Origin: Streptomyces sp. S.PNR 29
GTDB lineage: Bacteria; Actinomycetota; Actinomycetes; Streptomycetales; Streptomycetaceae
Reading direction: 5' to 3'
DNA: 64,000 nucleotides
Assembly: GCF_030386795.1 (NCBI RefSeq)
Contig: NZ_JANUQM010000008.1
Location: 1-64,000, forward strand
Shown: positions 25,862 through 33,930 of the stretch, piece after piece
Position numbering within the stretch: the first letter of the stretch is position 1
Layout of the letters: every line of letters begins with the position of its first letter
Notes under the pieces: model-generated
What the model saw: the letters and a program-made list of their open reading frames with translations, nothing else
What the model was told of the DNA's origin: nothing
Databases searched by the model: none
Program-made: the position numbers and the translations under genes

Positions 25862-27550
25862 ATGCACCCCAGGGTTTCGAGAACCGACCCCGCACGGGAT
25901 CCCGCTCTGGCGACGCTCGCCCTGTCTCCCGGTGCCGTCGCCGAGGCGTCCGAGCTCGCCCTGATACAACGCGGCAGTGTGCCGGAACCGGCGCCGTCGG
26001 TGTCCGACGCCGTCAACGACCTGGCCGGACACAGCCCCGACCGCGTCGCCTTCGTCGGCAGCGGCGGCCGAACGACGTACGGGCAACTCCGGGACAGGGT
26101 CGCCCGGTTGCGCGCCCTCCTGCTGGACCGCGGCTGCGAGCCGGGCGATCGCGTCGCCGTGTCGGGACCACGGAGCCTGGACAACCCCGTCGCCTTCCTG
26201 GCCCTGGAAAGCCTCGGCGCGACCTACGTACCGGTGGATCACAGGTGGCCGGTGGAGCGTCTGTCCCGGATATTCGCTCAGAACGAGTGCGCGTACGTTC
26301 TGGTGCACGAGGTGCGGCACGAGGAAGAGGCCGAGGGGGAGTACCGGGCCCTCGCGTCCACGCTGCTCAAGGCCGCGGCCGAGACGGACGTGGAACTGCT
26401 GCGGATGAGCGAGGCAGCCGGGCACGGACCGTCGCCGCTGCCCTGGTCCCCGCGCCGCTGCGCGGACCGCCAGGCCCGGTACGTCATCCACACCTCGGGC
26501 AGTTCGGGCACACCCAAGGGGGCCGTCGTCGAGCACCGCGGCATGGCGAACCACCTCCGGCACATGGTCGATGCCCTCGGCCTCACCTCCGCCGACGTCG
26601 TGGCCTTCAGCGCCCCGCCGACGTATGTCGTGTCGATCTGGCAGATGCTCGCGGCCCTCACGGTGGGCGCGACGGTGGCCGTCATCGACGACTTCGACAC
26701 GGCGCATCCCCGTCGACTGCTCAAGGCGCTCGCCGAACACCGCGTCAGCATCGCCCAGTTGGTGCCCACGGTGCTCACCCTAGTCGTCGACGATCTCCGC
26801 CGGAGGGCCTGTGACGACCCGCTCCCGGAACTGCGCTGGCTCATCGCGACGGGGGAGGAGCTGCGTCCGCAGCTCGCGGCGCGCGTGCTCGACGCACTGC
26901 CGAACACGCACCTGATGAACGCCTACGGCATGAGCGAGTGCTCCGACGACGTGGCTCAGCACGTGGTCCGGCGGGAGGACACACAGCGCCCGCGGTTGCC
27001 CGTGGGGCGGCCCATCGCGAACACGGCGCTCCACGTGCTCGTCGAGCAGGACGAGAACTGGCGTCCGGCCCGCCCCGGCGAGACGGGTGAGCTGTTCGTC
27101 GGAGGACTGCCCGTCGGCGGGGGGTACGTCGGCGCCGAGACCGGCCGCACACCCGTCTTCTTCCACGACGAGGTCGACCCCGCCTCTCCCACGCAGCGGC
27201 TCTACCGCACCGGAGATCTGGCATGCGTCGAGGACGGCCTCGCCTTCTGCCTCGGCAGGGCGGACCGGCAGGTCAAGGTCCGGGGCATGCGGATCGATCT
27301 GGGCGAGATCGAAGCGACACTGAGGCAGCACCCCTGCCTGGTGCACTGCGCGGTCACCGCCGAGGCGGCACAGGAGACGCAGCGACTTCTGATCCACTAC
27401 GTGGCGGCCGAGGACGTGCACCCGAAGACACTTCAGGAATTCCTCGACGGCAGATATGTGACCGGCCTCCCCGCGCACTGGGTGAGGCTGCGGGAAATGC
27501 CCCTGATGCGCAACGGAAAAATCGATTACCGCGCACTCGCGGGCCGATGA
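25862..27550 (+). CDS. Free-standing adenylation enzyme, atypical pocket
   Basis: A 562-residue AMP-forming adenylation domain without a carrier. Motifs are IHTSGSSGTPKG, NAYGMSECSDD, YRTGDLA and the C-terminal NGKIDYRAL with the catalytic lysine. By hand alignment to GrsA the pocket reads V-V-W-Q-I-T-A-D-D, so the Asp235 that binds the alpha-amino group of ordinary amino acids is replaced by Val. That suggests a substrate lacking a normal alpha-amine, such as a hydroxy, keto or beta-amino acid, but this is uncertain. The ACP gene follows 16 nt later and is the likely partner. An N-terminal extension of about 45 residues precedes the A domain. Confidence 0.85.
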   Translation: MHPRVSRTDPARDPALATLALSPGAVAEASELALIQRGSVPEPAPSVSDAVNDLAGHSPDRVAFVGSGGRTTYGQLRDRVARLRALLLDRGCEPGDRVAVSGPRSLDNPVAFLALESLGATYVPVDHRWPVERLSRIFAQNECAYVLVHEVRHEEEAEGEYRALASTLLKAAAETDVELLRMSEAAGHGPSPLPWSPRRCADRQARYVIHTSGSSGTPKGAVVEHRGMANHLRHMVDALGLTSADVVAFSAPPTYVVSIWQMLAALTVGATVAVIDDFDTAHPRRLLKALAEHRVSIAQLVPTVLTLVVDDLRRRACDDPLPELRWLIATGEELRPQLAARVLDALPNTHLMNAYGMSECSDDVAQHVVRREDTQRPRLPVGRPIANTALHVLVEQDENWRPARPGETGELFVGGLPVGGGYVGAETGRTPVFFHDEVDPASPTQRLYRTGDLACVEDGLAFCLGRADRQVKVRGMRIDLGEIEATLRQHPCLVHCAVTAEAAQETQRLLIHYVAAEDVHPKTLQEFLDGRYVTGLPAHWVRLREMPLMRNGKIDYRALAGR

Positions 27551-27566
27551 GAGGCGAGGGAGCCCT

Positions 27567-27836
27567 ATGAACCCACCCTGGGACGCCCGGTTCGAAGCTC
27601 TTGTGCGTGCGGCCTTGCGGCTGCTGGAGCCCGACGATCCATTGCCACCCGACCTGCGTACAGCCGATTACGGGCTGGACTCCTTGGCCATGGTGGAACT
27701 CATGCTGGGCATCGAGGAAACGTACGAGATCTCGATCCCCGACGATGTGGTGAAGCCGCAGATCTTCGCCACTCCGGAAAACCTCTGGAACGTGGTGTCC
27801 GAACTGTGCGGCACCGGCTCCTCGTCCGTGGCCTGA
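27567..27836 (+). CDS. Acyl carrier protein (partner of the free A domain)
   Basis: An 89-residue carrier protein with the phosphopantetheine serine in YGLDSLAMVEL. It lies 16 nt after the adenylation gene, so the two probably form a loading pair. The flavin dehydrogenase at 15474 could oxidise the group bound here, as in other A/ACP/dehydrogenase trios (inference). The motif is ACP-like (GLDS) rather than the GGDS or GGHS of NRPS carriers. Confidence 0.9.
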   Translation: MNPPWDARFEALVRAALRLLEPDDPLPPDLRTADYGLDSLAMVELMLGIEETYEISIPDDVVKPQIFATPENLWNVVSELCGTGSSSVA

Positions 27837-27879
27837 CCCGGCCGGCCGACAGGTACTTCGTTCAAGCGTGGAGAGGTCA

Positions 27880-28773
27880 GTGGAACTCCTGGCGCGCGAT
27901 GTGGTCACCAGAGCCCTGAAAGTCCCGGACAAATACCGCAACTTCTCGGTGTCACCGGCCGGCGCACACCGTGTGTACGGGATCAGTGAGGCGCTGCTGT
28001 CCATGCTCCTCGACCTCGGACTCCCGTGCGCGGGGGTGGCCGAGGACGCTGCCTTCGATCCACTGGACCTGGAGAACACGGCCTCGGCACTGGGGCTGCC
28101 GTCGTCCCAGATGGCGGTGATGCACCTGTGGGCGCGGTCCCTCGCGCGGGCGAAGGCCCTGCAGCGTGAGTGCTGTGAGATCACGCTTTCTCTGAACTGC
28201 CCGGAACCGGGTCACGCGGGCGACTGCGACTTCTCTCTGAGCTGCCACCTGGCAGCGGCGTTGGGAGGACCCGAACGACCGGAGGGGGATCACGTGGTGG
28301 CGCGGGTGGTCATGCCGTCGGAGATCTACGACTTCGAGGCACCGTTCGACGTCGTCGCGAAGGCGGCACAGCGGTTGGTCTTCCACAGGATTCCCGAGGA
28401 ACTCGGCTGTGATCTGGGATTCCTCAAGGAGACGCAACTGGCCGACTGCCGGTCCGCTAGTCGCTATCTGAGCCAGGTCGCGGCAGACGTGGGCTACGCC
28501 TCCAGACCGGCGTCCGGATTCTTCATCGGGGCTCCCTTCCCCTGCACACACGCCTGGTTCGACATACGGGTCGATGACCGCTGGACCGCTGCCGACCCGT
28601 TCTTCCTGAACACGCTGCACCGCTGGAACATCCTCACCCCCGAGGACTGGCCGGTCACCCGCTCACCGCAGAACATCGTCTGGCCCCTGGAAGAGGCGCA
28701 CGAACTGACCATGCCGCTGGTCCGGCATGGAAACACCCCTGTCAAAGCCGTCGTGGCCGCTCGCTGGCTGTGA
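27880..28773 (+). CDS. Transglutaminase-like (papain-fold) enzyme, possible amide-forming catalyst
   Basis: A protein of about 297 residues whose C-terminal half shows a transglutaminase-type core. Cys190 is in ADCRSASRY, His224 in THAWFDI and Asp239 in DRWTAADPF, in the usual order and spacing of a Cys-His-Asp triad. The N-terminal half (residues 1-180) matches nothing I recognise. It sits between two free ACPs and just before an aminoacyl:carrier-protein ligase. In andrimid biosynthesis a transglutaminase homologue forms an amide from carrier-bound substrates, so a similar role is plausible (inference). The start is uncertain: GTG 27880 follows GGAGAGG, and GTG 27868 is an in-frame alternative. 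Confidence 0.7.
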   Translation: MELLARDVVTRALKVPDKYRNFSVSPAGAHRVYGISEALLSMLLDLGLPCAGVAEDAAFDPLDLENTASALGLPSSQMAVMHLWARSLARAKALQRECCEITLSLNCPEPGHAGDCDFSLSCHLAAALGGPERPEGDHVVARVVMPSEIYDFEAPFDVVAKAAQRLVFHRIPEELGCDLGFLKETQLADCRSASRYLSQVAADVGYASRPASGFFIGAPFPCTHAWFDIRVDDRWTAADPFFLNTLHRWNILTPEDWPVTRSPQNIVWPLEEAHELTMPLVRHGNTPVKAVVAARWL

Positions 28774-28796
28774 CGTGAACCGAACGGTGGCACGCA

Positions 28797-29066
28797 ATGC
28801 AGGACGAGATACGCGCGATTCTCAGCGACCCGGGAGTCCTGGGCGACCGCGCCTGGAGCGTCGGCGGCGACGTGGATCTCCGGTCCCTCGGCCTCGAATC
28901 CATGCGGGTGGTGCAGATCCTGGTGGAGATCGAGAAGCGATTCGGGGTCGAAGTCCCGGACGAGATGCTGGTGCCCGAGACGTTCCGCACGATCGACTCC
29001 ATCGTCGCGGCGCTCGCATCCGTGCGCCGGACGACCGGGACCCCCACCGAGGAGGTCTCATGGTGA
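28797..29066 (+). CDS. Acyl carrier protein (partner of the aminoacyl:CP ligase)
   Basis: An 89-residue carrier protein with the attachment serine in LGLESMRVVQIL. It overlaps the start of the aminoacyl:carrier-protein ligase gene by 7 nt, which argues that it is that enzyme's substrate. Such ligase and carrier pairs are known from work on SerRS-like enzymes that aminoacylate carrier proteins instead of tRNA. This one is a separate polypeptide, so its amino acid must be passed on in trans. Confidence 0.9.
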   Translation: MQDEIRAILSDPGVLGDRAWSVGGDVDLRSLGLESMRVVQILVEIEKRFGVEVPDEMLVPETFRTIDSIVAALASVRRTTGTPTEEVSW

Positions 29067-29869
29067 TGACGGAACATCAGACTCAGGCCGATGGCGTCCT
29101 CCTCACGCCCAGTGGGGACGAGAGGGTCCACAACGGTCTGCGGACCAGGCTGGGAACGACCTTCGCGGACGAAGTCCAGGAACACTACACAGCCCCCCCG
29201 GTGATGGCACGGAGCATTTCCGAACTCGCCGGCTATCCCGCCAACTTCCCCCAGCTCCTCGGCGCGGTGCACGGCGCGCCGGACGGAGGACGCCCGGTCC
29301 CGACCGACCTCGTGCTCACCTCGGCCGCCTGCCATCACCTCTACCCCCTCATCGCGGGTGCGGGACCGGCGGAGGACGGCTGTCTGAGCGTGGAGGCGGT
29401 GTGCTACCGCGGGGAGGCGACGGCGGAAACCGGGCGGCTGCGCAGTTTCCGGATGTACGAGGTCGTTCGCTACGGGGCCGCGGCCGCGACCGACGACTGG
29501 CGTGGCCGTGCGCTGACCACCGCGGAGACGGTGCTGCGGAGCCTGGGACTGGACGTCGCACCGCGTCCCGCCAACGATCCCTTCTTCGGCCGGATCGGAA
29601 AGTATCTGGCGTCGGCGCAGCAGTCGGAACAACTCAAGTGGGAGCTGGTCGCGGAGGTCGACGACGGCATCGCGCAGGCCGTCGCATCCGTCAACTACCA
29701 CAGGGACCACTTCGGCGAGGCGTTCGGGCTGCGGCTGCGCGACGGAACGGTCGGGCACAGCGCCTGCGTGGCCTTCGGTCTCGACCGGGTCCTTCTCGCC
29801 CTCAAACACCGTCACGGTCCTCGCCCGGCCGGCTGGCCGGCACCGGTCCGTGCCCTGCTCCGGCTGTGA
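29060..29869 (+). CDS. Aminoacyl:carrier-protein ligase (class II SerRS-like, no tRNA domain)
   Basis: A 269-residue protein resembling only the catalytic core of atypical seryl-tRNA synthetases. The tRNA-binding arm is missing. Zinc ligands typical of this group are visible as Cys91 (AACHHLYP), Glu134 (in motif 2, FRMYEVVRYG) and Cys236 (GHSACVAFG), followed by a motif 3-like FGLDRVLLAL. Known relatives activate a small amino acid such as glycine with ATP and load it on a carrier protein. The ACP directly upstream overlaps it and is the likely acceptor. ATG 29060 follows GGAGG; GTG 29063 and ATG 29066 are in-frame alternatives. It adds a building block outside the A-domain route. The amino acid cannot be told from sequence alone. 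Confidence 0.85.
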   Translation: MVMTEHQTQADGVLLTPSGDERVHNGLRTRLGTTFADEVQEHYTAPPVMARSISELAGYPANFPQLLGAVHGAPDGGRPVPTDLVLTSAACHHLYPLIAGAGPAEDGCLSVEAVCYRGEATAETGRLRSFRMYEVVRYGAAAATDDWRGRALTTAETVLRSLGLDVAPRPANDPFFGRIGKYLASAQQSEQLKWELVAEVDDGIAQAVASVNYHRDHFGEAFGLRLRDGTVGHSACVAFGLDRVLLALKHRHGPRPAGWPAPVRALLRL

Positions 29870-29987
29870 GAACCACATGTCCACGGAGGTGCCCCGAACT
29901 GAATCGAGCATGACATGTCCGGCAGTGAACGGCAGTTCGGGTCGGACTTGCATCGGGTCCGAGTGCAATTCAGAAAGGACGTTCCAC

Positions 29988-31865
29988 GTGCCACCAGCCA
30001 CGTCCCCGGTCTCGCATCACAGCGGACTGCTGCACAAGGTCTTCCAGGACGTCGCTCGCCGTGCCCCGCATCGCGTCGCGGTCACCGAGCCGGGCGGACC
30101 TTCTCTGACCTACGGTGACCTCGACTCCCGCGCGGAGTCGCTGGCAAGCCGACTACGGGCACACGGCATCGGGAAGGGAGAGTTCGTCGGCCTGTGCCTG
30201 GAGCGCGGCGCCGACCTGATCGTCGGGCTCCTCGGAATCCTCAAGGCGGGCGGAGCCTATGTGCCGCTCGACCCCGACCACCCCGCCGCCCGGCTCGATC
30301 TGCTGCTGGAGGACACGGGCCTGCGCACCGTCGTGGCCGGCTCTCGGACCGTGCCGCTGTTCGCCGGCCGGGACGTGCGCCTCGTCCTCGCCGACGAGGG
30401 CGGAGCCGAGGCGGCAGCGGCCGAGGCCATCGGCGAAACCGCCGACGGCGGTCCGGAGAACGGGCCGGCCTACGTGATCCACACCTCCGGATCCACCGGT
30501 GTGCCCAAGGGGGTCGTGGTCGAGCACGGCAACGTGGTCCGGCTGTTCACGACGACCGCGGACCGCTTCGGATTCGGGCCCGACGACGTGTGGACGCTCT
30601 TCCACTCGGTGGGCTTCGACTTCTCCGTCTGGGAGATCTGGGGCGCGCTTCTGCACGGTGGGCGCCTGGTGATCGTCCCGAAGGAGGCCGTCCGGATGCC
30701 GGAGCGGCTGCTGGCGCTCCTGGAGGACGAGGGCGTCACCGTGCTCAGCCAGACTCCCTCCGCCTTCCGGGGGCTGATCGCGGCCGAGGGAGAACGGCCG
30801 GACAAGGCCGGGCTCGCGCTGCGGCTGGTGGTCTTCGGCGGCGAACGGCTCGATGTCGCGCTACTGCGCCCCTGGATCGAGCGGCACGGCGACACCACCC
30901 CCGAGCTGGTCAACATGTACGGCATCACCGAGACGACCGTGCACGTGACGGTCCGGCGCATTCACGCGGCCGACCTGAGGCAGCCGGAGGTCAGCCCGAT
31001 CGGCGTGCCGCTGCCGGACCTGCGCGTCAGGCTGGTGGACGAGGAAGGCCGGGTCGTGCAGGTGGGAACTCCCGGTGAGATACAGGTCGGCGGTCCCGGG
31101 GTGACGCGCGGCTACCTCAACCGCCCGGAGCTGACCGCCGCCCGGTTCGTGGAGGAGGAGGGGTGCCGCTGGTACCGGTCCGGGGACAGGGCGGTCCAGA
31201 GCGCCGACGGAGAGCTGCTCTACCTCGGACGGACCGACGACCAGATCAAGGTACGCGGTTACCGCATCGAACCGGGCGAGGTGGAGCACTGCCTGGTCCG
31301 CCACGAGGGCGTGTCCGCGGCGGTGGTCGTCGCGCGCGACTACGACGGGGACGTACGGCTCGTCGCCTACGTGCTGCCCTCGCCGGCAGCCGACACGGCA
31401 CAGCTGGCCGGGCACCTGGCCGAGCACGCCAGGACGTCGCTGCCCGCGTACCTGAGGCCCGCCGTCTACCGGCTGCTGGCCGAAGTCCCCCTGACCCCGC
31501 AGGGGAAGACCGACCGCGCGGCTCTCGACGCCCACCTGCTCGACGAGCCCACGACCGAGGCTCCGGGTGCCGGCGGGGCGGGCCGACCGCCGGCCGGCGG
31601 GGTGAGCGAGACGGAGGCCGTCGTCGCCCGCATCGTCGAGAAGGTGCTGGAGCGGTCCGACATCGGACCTGACCAGGACGTCTTCGAGGCCGGTGCGACG
31701 TCCCTGGCCTTTGCCCGCATCCTCGCCGAGATACAGCGGGAGTTCGGGGTGGGCGTCGACCTCGCGGCTCTGGAGGACACCGCGTCCATCCGTCGGCTGG
31801 CCGCCGTCGTCACCCCGCTTGCCGTCACCACGCACGCCCAGCAGACCGAAGGAGCATCCGCGTGA
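29988..31865 (+). CDS. NRPS A-PCP didomain, predicted threonine-type loading (SyrB1-like)
   Basis: A 625-residue A-PCP protein. The A domain shows IHTSGSTGVPKG, NMYGITETT, YRSGDRA and QGKTDRAAL. Pocket residues by hand alignment are D-F-W-S-V-G-M-V-H(-K), nearly the threonine code DFWNIGMVHK. The PCP serine is Ser572 in GATSLAFARI. The halogenase gene overlaps its stop (GTGA). A Thr-loading A-PCP coupled to a SyrB2-type halogenase is the arrangement of SyrB1/SyrB2 in syringomycin biosynthesis, where carrier-bound Thr is chlorinated at C4. The GTG at 29988 (after AGAAAGGAC) is chosen; the 118 nt before it look non-coding though an in-frame ATG exists at 29878. Confidence 0.9.
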   Translation: MPPATSPVSHHSGLLHKVFQDVARRAPHRVAVTEPGGPSLTYGDLDSRAESLASRLRAHGIGKGEFVGLCLERGADLIVGLLGILKAGGAYVPLDPDHPAARLDLLLEDTGLRTVVAGSRTVPLFAGRDVRLVLADEGGAEAAAAEAIGETADGGPENGPAYVIHTSGSTGVPKGVVVEHGNVVRLFTTTADRFGFGPDDVWTLFHSVGFDFSVWEIWGALLHGGRLVIVPKEAVRMPERLLALLEDEGVTVLSQTPSAFRGLIAAEGERPDKAGLALRLVVFGGERLDVALLRPWIERHGDTTPELVNMYGITETTVHVTVRRIHAADLRQPEVSPIGVPLPDLRVRLVDEEGRVVQVGTPGEIQVGGPGVTRGYLNRPELTAARFVEEEGCRWYRSGDRAVQSADGELLYLGRTDDQIKVRGYRIEPGEVEHCLVRHEGVSAAVVVARDYDGDVRLVAYVLPSPAADTAQLAGHLAEHARTSLPAYLRPAVYRLLAEVPLTPQGKTDRAALDAHLLDEPTTEAPGAGGAGRPPAGGVSETEAVVARIVEKVLERSDIGPDQDVFEAGATSLAFARILAEIQREFGVGVDLAALEDTASIRRLAAVVTPLAVTTHAQQTEGASA

Positions 31866-32818
31866 GCGCCGAACAGACCGCCGACCGGGAATTCGCCCTC
31901 AGCCAGGAGGAGTTGAAGCAGTTCCACGAGCAGGGCTTCATCGGCCCGTTCAAGGTGTACGAGGTCGAGGAGATGCGCCGGATCTGGCGCCGGGAGCGCA
32001 TCCGGCTCATGGACCGCAGCATGGCCGTCTACCAGGGAGAGGCGGCGGAGTCCGGGAACACCAACATCTCCAACTACGACCGTCACCTGGACTCCGCCGT
32101 ACTGGCCGACCACATCACCAGGCCACAGATCGTGGACCGGGTGACCAGCGTGCTCGGACCCGACGTCCTGTGCTGGCGCACCGAGTTCTTCCCCAAGTAC
32201 CCGGGCGACGAGGGAACGGACTGGCACCAGGCGGACACCTTCGCCAACGCCTCGGGAAAGCCGCAGATCCTGTGGCCCGCGGGCGTCGAGGACTTCGGTG
32301 GCACGATCACCGTCTGGACGGCATTCACCGAGGCCAACGAGGAAACCGGCTGTCTTCAGTTCATCCCCGGTACGCATCGGACGATGTTCTACGACGAGAC
32401 GAAACGGATGCACTACGACCCGGACCGCATCAACCGCGAGACGAAGAAGGGCGTCCGCCGCGGCTTCTTCGGCTACGACTACCGGGAGCTGCAGAAGGAC
32501 CCCGACTGGGAGCCGGACGAGTCCCAGGCGGTCCCGATGGTGATGCGTCCGGGTGAGGCCATCCTGTTCTGGTCCACGCTCATGCACGCCTCGCTCCCGC
32601 ACGCCGGGCGCACGGACGAGATGCGGCTGGGCTTCGCGGGCCGCTACGTCCCCACGTCGGTACGGGTCTATCCGGACACGGACGTCGTGGAGGAGTACGG
32701 CGGCAGCGTCAGCCTGGAGCGGTACGGGTCCGTCCTGGTCAGCGGGCAGGACCGCTACGGCCACAACCGGCTGGCGACGGAGACCACACGTGGCCACGCG
32801 TTCGCGCGCCGCAGCTGA
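31862..32818 (+). CDS. Non-heme Fe(II)/2-oxoglutarate halogenase, SyrB2 type
   Basis: A 318-residue enzyme very similar in plan and local sequence to SyrB2. The proximal iron motif is His122-Gln-Ala124 (WHQADTFAN), the HxA form in which chloride takes the place of the carboxylate ligand used by hydroxylases (HxD/E). The distal ligand is His242 in STLMHASLPH and the probable 2-oxoglutarate arginine is Arg255. SyrB2 itself is about 310 residues and acts only on aminoacyl-PCP. The coupled A-PCP upstream and acyl shuttle downstream support chlorination of Thr-S-PCP, probably at C4. The GTG at 31862 overlaps the previous stop. The exact carbon and number of chlorinations are inferred. Confidence 0.92.
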   Translation: MSAEQTADREFALSQEELKQFHEQGFIGPFKVYEVEEMRRIWRRERIRLMDRSMAVYQGEAAESGNTNISNYDRHLDSAVLADHITRPQIVDRVTSVLGPDVLCWRTEFFPKYPGDEGTDWHQADTFANASGKPQILWPAGVEDFGGTITVWTAFTEANEETGCLQFIPGTHRTMFYDETKRMHYDPDRINRETKKGVRRGFFGYDYRELQKDPDWEPDESQAVPMVMRPGEAILFWSTLMHASLPHAGRTDEMRLGFAGRYVPTSVRVYPDTDVVEEYGGSVSLERYGSVLVSGQDRYGHNRLATETTRGHAFARRS

Positions 32819-32838
32819 ATCGGCGCATCCACCAGGAG

Positions 32839-32878
32839 CCGGCCGGCGGACCGCCCGCGATCGGCGGCGGCCGGCCGG
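32839..32878 (+). terminator. GC-rich hairpin between halogenase and shuttle genes
   Basis: A perfect 9-bp inverted repeat, CCGGCCGGC at 32839-32847 and GCCGGCCGG at 32870-32878. It lies 20 nt after the halogenase stop and 30 nt before the next start. It has no U-run, so it may tune expression or mRNA stability rather than end transcription. Confidence 0.35.
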
Positions 32879-32908
32879 TTCCGCCCGCGCAGGGAGACGG
32901 GGGACACC

Positions 32909-33781
32909 ATGACCGCCCGGAACGGCGACACCATCGGCACGGCACACATCACCACGCCCGACGGGGTGGCACTGCGCGTGAGGTCGGCCGGTGACCCGAG
33001 CCGTCCTGTCGTGCTCATCGCGTCGGCGTGCGGAATGCCCGCCGAACTGTGCGATGCCTGGCTGGCATTCCTGGGGCGTGACCACCACGCGCTGACCTGG
33101 GAGACCCGTGGCCTGTTCGGCGGCCCGCACGGCACCGGCGAGGAGCCCGAGGCGTTCGACGCGATGGGGCACCGGGTCGTCGACCAGATCAGCGACATCC
33201 TGGCCATCCTCGATCACTATCAGGTACCGCGAGCCCATCTGATGGGCCTGTGCGGTGGTGCGGTTCTCGCCCTGCGGATGGCCGCGGAACACGCCGATCG
33301 GGTGGCCTCGACAAGTCTGTGGCACGGGGACTTCGACCTCGGCGCGGACAGCCCGAAGACCAGCCATCAGCGCAATCTCCAGGCACTCATGGAGATCGCG
33401 GCAGAGAGCAGGCAGAGCGCCGCGATGGTGCACGGAGCGGTGCCCCGGAACGCCACCGCTGATCTGCCGCCGGACGTCGCCGACCTGGTACTCCACCCCT
33501 TCCGGGACGCCGAGACGTTCTACCGGTACTCCCTCCTCAACGGCGCCTTGATGGCGGAGGACATCCGTGGCGCCCTGCCCCGGGTCAAGGCCCCGGCACT
33601 CGTCGTCACCAGCGAGGACGATCAGACCGCTCATCCGGCCGGGTCACACGCGGTGGCTGCCGCCCTGGCCCGCTCCCGGCTGCACGTGGAGCCGCACGGT
33701 GACCACCTCTCCGTCTTCAGAGCCGGGGACGGTCTGACCGCTGTCGCAGGGAAATTCCTCACCGAGACCGGAACGCCCTGA
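32909..33781 (+). CDS. Alpha/beta-hydrolase aminoacyl shuttle with Cys nucleophile (SyrC-like)
   Basis: A 290-residue alpha/beta hydrolase in which the nucleophile elbow reads GLCGGAVLAL, placing Cys115 where hydrolases have Ser. The catalytic His is likely His266 (GDHLSVF). Cys-nucleophile members SyrC and CmaE move aminoacyl groups from one carrier protein to another via a Cys thioester. Here the gene follows a SyrB1-like A-PCP and a SyrB2-like halogenase, the same trio as in syringomycin. It should move the chlorinated threonyl group to a PCP of the assembly line, perhaps the free PCP or the C-PCP (inference). It is the last gene with a clear cluster role on this side. Confidence 0.85.
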   Translation: MTARNGDTIGTAHITTPDGVALRVRSAGDPSRPVVLIASACGMPAELCDAWLAFLGRDHHALTWETRGLFGGPHGTGEEPEAFDAMGHRVVDQISDILAILDHYQVPRAHLMGLCGGAVLALRMAAEHADRVASTSLWHGDFDLGADSPKTSHQRNLQALMEIAAESRQSAAMVHGAVPRNATADLPPDVADLVLHPFRDAETFYRYSLLNGALMAEDIRGALPRVKAPALVVTSEDDQTAHPAGSHAVAAALARSRLHVEPHGDHLSVFRAGDGLTAVAGKFLTETGTP

Positions 33782-33930
33782 TCCAGCGCCGACAGCGGTG
33801 GCTCCGGTACCGAGGTGATCGCGCGCGATGTGCGCGGTGCACGGCGCACAATGAAGCCTGAAGGCAGTACCGTGCAGTCGATCTGTGAGCCCACTGAACG
33901 GCGGCTCCGGTCGTGTGGAGAGAAGGAACG

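Noticed and set aside
29060..29869. Assignment as a true seryl-tRNA synthetase.
   Set aside because: It is only about 269 residues, lacks the N-terminal tRNA-binding arm, and overlaps an ACP gene inside a biosynthetic operon.
31862..32818. Assignment as a 2-oxoglutarate hydroxylase (PhyH family).
   Set aside because: The iron motif has Ala in place of Asp/Glu and the local sequence follows SyrB2 closely, so a halogenase is favoured.
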